NCBI GenBank assembly: GCA_021784635.1 | Contig: JAJYHS010000256.1 | Span: 1 to 7,020 of the forward strand | Direction: 5' to 3' | Source of the DNA: a bacterium | Lineage (GTDB): Bacteria; Bdellovibrionota; Bdellovibrionia; Bdellovibrionales; UBA1609 | DNA: 7,020 nucleotides | In this document: one piece after another, positions 5,442 to 7,020 of the stretch | Position numbering within the stretch: the stretch's first letter is position 1 | How the letters are laid out: each line of letters starts with the position of its first letter | The notes under the pieces: generated by a model | What the model was told of the DNA's origin: nothing | Databases searched by the model: none | Seen by the model: only the letters and a program-made list of their open reading frames with translations | Made by a program: the position numbers and the translations under genes

Positions 5442-6520
5442 GTCCTTCAGAACTGAACGACCGCTTGTTCACTTTGACGCTCGACTTTTTGGTTGTGAAA
5501 AATGCGTCCAATCACTATTGGACGCATGTCAACCCGGCGCTCGTTCGTGCTTTAGGTTATAGCGAGCAAGAGCTGACAAGTCAGTCCTCAATGAAATTTG
5601 TTCATCCGGACGATCGGCACGATACCGAACTCAGGGCCAAAAATGTCGTCATGACTGGTAGCTTGCAAGATTATGAGAATCGCTACATCACCCGCGAGGG
5701 GCGGGTGATTTGGCTTTCATGGACGGCTGTTTACGATCCGAAAGATAACACTGTTTATGCGGTTGCCAGAGATATTACGAGAATTAAAGAGCGGGAACTG
5801 CAAATTGCACAGCAAAAATTGGAAATTGCGGCCGCTTCGAAACTGAACGCTTTAGGTCGACTTGCCGCCGGTATCGCCCATGAGGTCAATAACCCACTCA
5901 CAATCGTTTATGGGCAGGCTTGTCGATTGCGCAAATTGGCGACCGGAGGCTCAATCAATCAAAATGAGCTTCAGCAGATTTCCGAAGAAATTGAAGACAT
6001 GTCGTCTCGTATCGTCAGAATCATAAAAGGACTAAGAGCATTTACGAGAGATGGCTCCAATGATCCGTTGGAGTTTGTTTCGGTGAAAAAGATCATCGAA
6101 GACACCTTGGTTTTTTGCCGTGGCAACTTCAAGTCGAGTGGAATTGAGTTAACGTTCGATGAAGTGCCCGATGACTTACAAGTTTACGCTCGGCCAGTAC
6201 AGATTTCTCAGGTTTTGCTCAATTTGCTTAACAATGCTTATGACGTTGTTTTAGAAGCTCCGGAAAAGTGGGTTCGCATCACGGTGGTGATTACGGAGAC
6301 TCATATTGAAATGCGAGTGTCTGACAGTGGCTCAGGTGTTGCTCTAGAATTGAGAGCGCACCTTTTCGAAGCTTTTTTTACGACAAAGCCAGTGGGCAAG
6401 GGCACTGGCCTCGGTCTCAACATTGCTCACGCGATTTTAGCCTCACACGGCGGTGACATATTTCTTGATGAATCTGCACCCAATACGACTTTTGTCGTTC
6501 GATTGCCAAGAGTGAGTTAG
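5438..6520 (+). CDS. Soluble PAS-domain sensor histidine kinase
   Basis: A 360-residue kinase with no membrane segment or signal peptide, so it senses in the cytoplasm. A PAS fold spans about 10-115 (NPALVRALGYSEQEL, FVHPDDR, then the PAC end RYITREGRVIWLSWTAV and AVARDITRIKERE). A helical linker, probably a coiled coil (about 113-140), leads to the H-box GIAHEVNNPL with phospho-acceptor His148. The ATPase domain has the N-box with Asn262 and Asn266 (LNLLNNAYDV), the G1 box DSGSG (296-300), the F-box FEAFFTTKP (310-318) and the G2 box GTGLGL (322-327), so all catalytic parts are intact. The H-box resembles the NtrB-like class rather than EnvZ-like kinases, which is unusual for a partner of an OmpR-type regulator. 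The start overlaps the regulator stop; there is no ribosome binding site at normal spacing (AAAGG is 16 bases away), which points to coupled translation. The ligand or redox signal of the PAS domain is unknown. Confidence 0.93.
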   Translation: MSPSELNDRLFTLTLDFLVVKNASNHYWTHVNPALVRALGYSEQELTSQSSMKFVHPDDRHDTELRAKNVVMTGSLQDYENRYITREGRVIWLSWTAVYDPKDNTVYAVARDITRIKERELQIAQQKLEIAAASKLNALGRLAAGIAHEVNNPLTIVYGQACRLRKLATGGSINQNELQQISEEIEDMSSRIVRIIKGLRAFTRDGSNDPLEFVSVKKIIEDTLVFCRGNFKSSGIELTFDEVPDDLQVYARPVQISQVLLNLLNNAYDVVLEAPEKWVRITVVITETHIEMRVSDSGSGVALELRAHLFEAFFTTKPVGKGTGLGLNIAHAILASHGGDIFLDESAPNTTFVVRLPRVS

Positions 6521-6572
6521 CTGTGGTCGCATTAATCGTTAATTTCTTGGTTTTCCATATTACCCCGCCTTG

Positions 6573-6986
6573 TTATTTTTGTTCGCAGTGGACGATCCAC
6601 GGGACGCCGAATTGATCGACGACCATTCCGAAACCGGGAGAAAAAAATGTTTTACCAAACGGCATTCGAATTTTTCCGTTTTCAGCCAGCCGTTTAAATA
6701 TTGTTTCGGCTTTTGCCGTTTCGCTTGTTTTAAATCCCAAACAAATATCAATACCTTGCGGTTTTTCATATCTCCCTTGTGGAGCATCGTCTCCGTAAAT
6801 GGCCTGATCGCCGAACTCAAGAGTCGCGTGGATAATTTTTTTGTGCCATTCCTGGGCGACTTCGCTTGCCATAGGTGATTCTCCCCAAGTCATCGCAAAT
6901 GTCACTTTGCCGGATAAAACTTTCTCATAAAATTTGAAGGCTTCCATACAGTGGCCGTCAAAATGAAGCTGCGCATTTGCTTTCAC
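6573..6986 (-). CDS. VOC-superfamily protein, PhnB/YjdN-like
   Basis: A 137-residue cytoplasmic protein of the glyoxalase/bleomycin-resistance (VOC) fold in its PhnB-like branch. Typical segments are LHFDGHCMEAFKFYEKVL (7-24), IIHATLEFGDQAIYGDDAP (51-69), the second-repeat strand GIDICLGF (78-85), and the hallmark GFGMVVDQFGVPWIV (118-132), which closely resembles E. coli YjdN. Members of this branch have no settled enzymatic role; some databases label them 3-demethylubiquinone methyltransferase-like, which should not be taken as function. The start is GTG at 6986, with GGGGG about seven bases upstream. The gene converges on the kinase gene across a 52-base gap in which I see no GC-rich terminator. 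It appears monocistronic as far as the window shows. Confidence 0.9.
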   Translation of the reverse strand: MKANAQLHFDGHCMEAFKFYEKVLSGKVTFAMTWGESPMASEVAQEWHKKIIHATLEFGDQAIYGDDAPQGRYEKPQGIDICLGFKTSETAKAETIFKRLAENGKIRMPFGKTFFSPGFGMVVDQFGVPWIVHCEQK

Positions 6987-7005
6987 TTTATTCCCCCGCG
7001 GTTTT

Positions 7006-7019
7006 TGTTCGATTGAACA
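7006..7019. promoter_or_regulatory. Inverted repeat upstream of the VOC gene
   Basis: TGTTC (7006-7010) and GAACA (7015-7019) are exact complements around GATT, 20 to 33 bases upstream of the VOC start. It could be an operator in the promoter of that gene. The upstream part is cut off by the window end, so -35 and -10 boxes cannot be judged. Confidence 0.3.
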
Positions 7020-7020
7020 T

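Noticed and set aside
6531..6543. ATTAA-TCG-TTAAT inverted repeat after the kinase gene as a terminator
   Set aside because: The stem is only five A/T pairs with a three-base loop, and no uninterrupted T-run follows; too unstable to claim.
6570..6878. 102-codon plus-strand frame after the kinase gene
   Set aside because: Antisense to the VOC gene, which has clear family motifs; no domain in the antisense product.
7006..7019. Reading the inverted repeat as an SOS (LexA) box
   Set aside because: The arms are in the GTTC-N4-GAAC order, opposite to the GAAC-N4-GTTC order of the Gram-positive type box, and it does not match the enterobacterial CTGT-N8-ACAG box.
1..7020. Mobile element, CRISPR array or phage-defence system
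   Set aside because: No transposase, integrase, terminal inverted repeats, regular spaced repeats, or nuclease/helicase effector genes are visible; the genes are ordinary housekeeping, signalling and surface functions.

Overview
This window carries six well-supported protein genes and one doubtful small reading frame. They suggest a Gram-negative, double-membraned bacterium. The strongest hint is the 564-residue export-signal protein, whose signal peptide ends in a Phe-x-Asn-Cys-type lipoprotein box. From memory that resembles many surface lipoproteins of Bdellovibrio and its relatives (Bdellovibrionota). No ribosomal RNA or other phylogenetic marker is present, so this assignment is tentative. 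Base composition looks mixed and moderate. All three minus-strand genes start with GTG behind purine-rich ribosome binding sites.

Layout. Bases 1 to about 609 hold no convincing gene, apart from a possible 34-codon frame on the minus strand (456-560) and a cluster of short repeats and alternative hairpins (274-342). A plus-strand gene at 610-2175 encodes an FAD-dependent dehydrogenase of the COG2509 type. It converges on a large minus-strand gene (2281-3975) for a cysteine-rich probable lipoprotein. Upstream of that, also on the minus strand, lies a small KH-domain RNA-binding protein of the KhpA type (4213-4458), separated from the lipoprotein gene by 237 bases holding two clear hairpins. 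A 278-base divergent intergenic region with several short palindromes leads into a plus-strand two-component operon. It encodes an OmpR/PhoB-type response regulator (4737-5441), then a soluble PAS-domain histidine kinase (5438-6520), with an ATGA stop/start overlap. A minus-strand VOC/PhnB-like protein (6573-6986) converges on the kinase, and its own promoter region is cut by the window end.

How the genes work together. Only the regulator and kinase are clearly one unit: a cytoplasmic PAS sensor kinase phosphorylating Asp54 of a DNA-binding regulator. Palindromes just upstream of the regulator gene are candidate binding sites. The other genes appear to be independent transcription units: redox enzyme, surface protein, RNA chaperone and glyoxalase-fold protein. 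No mobile element, CRISPR array, tRNA, rRNA or defence system was seen. Most of the window looks like ordinary chromosome. The least explained parts are the large cysteine-rich lipoprotein, the first 600 bases and the mixed-class kinase/regulator pair.
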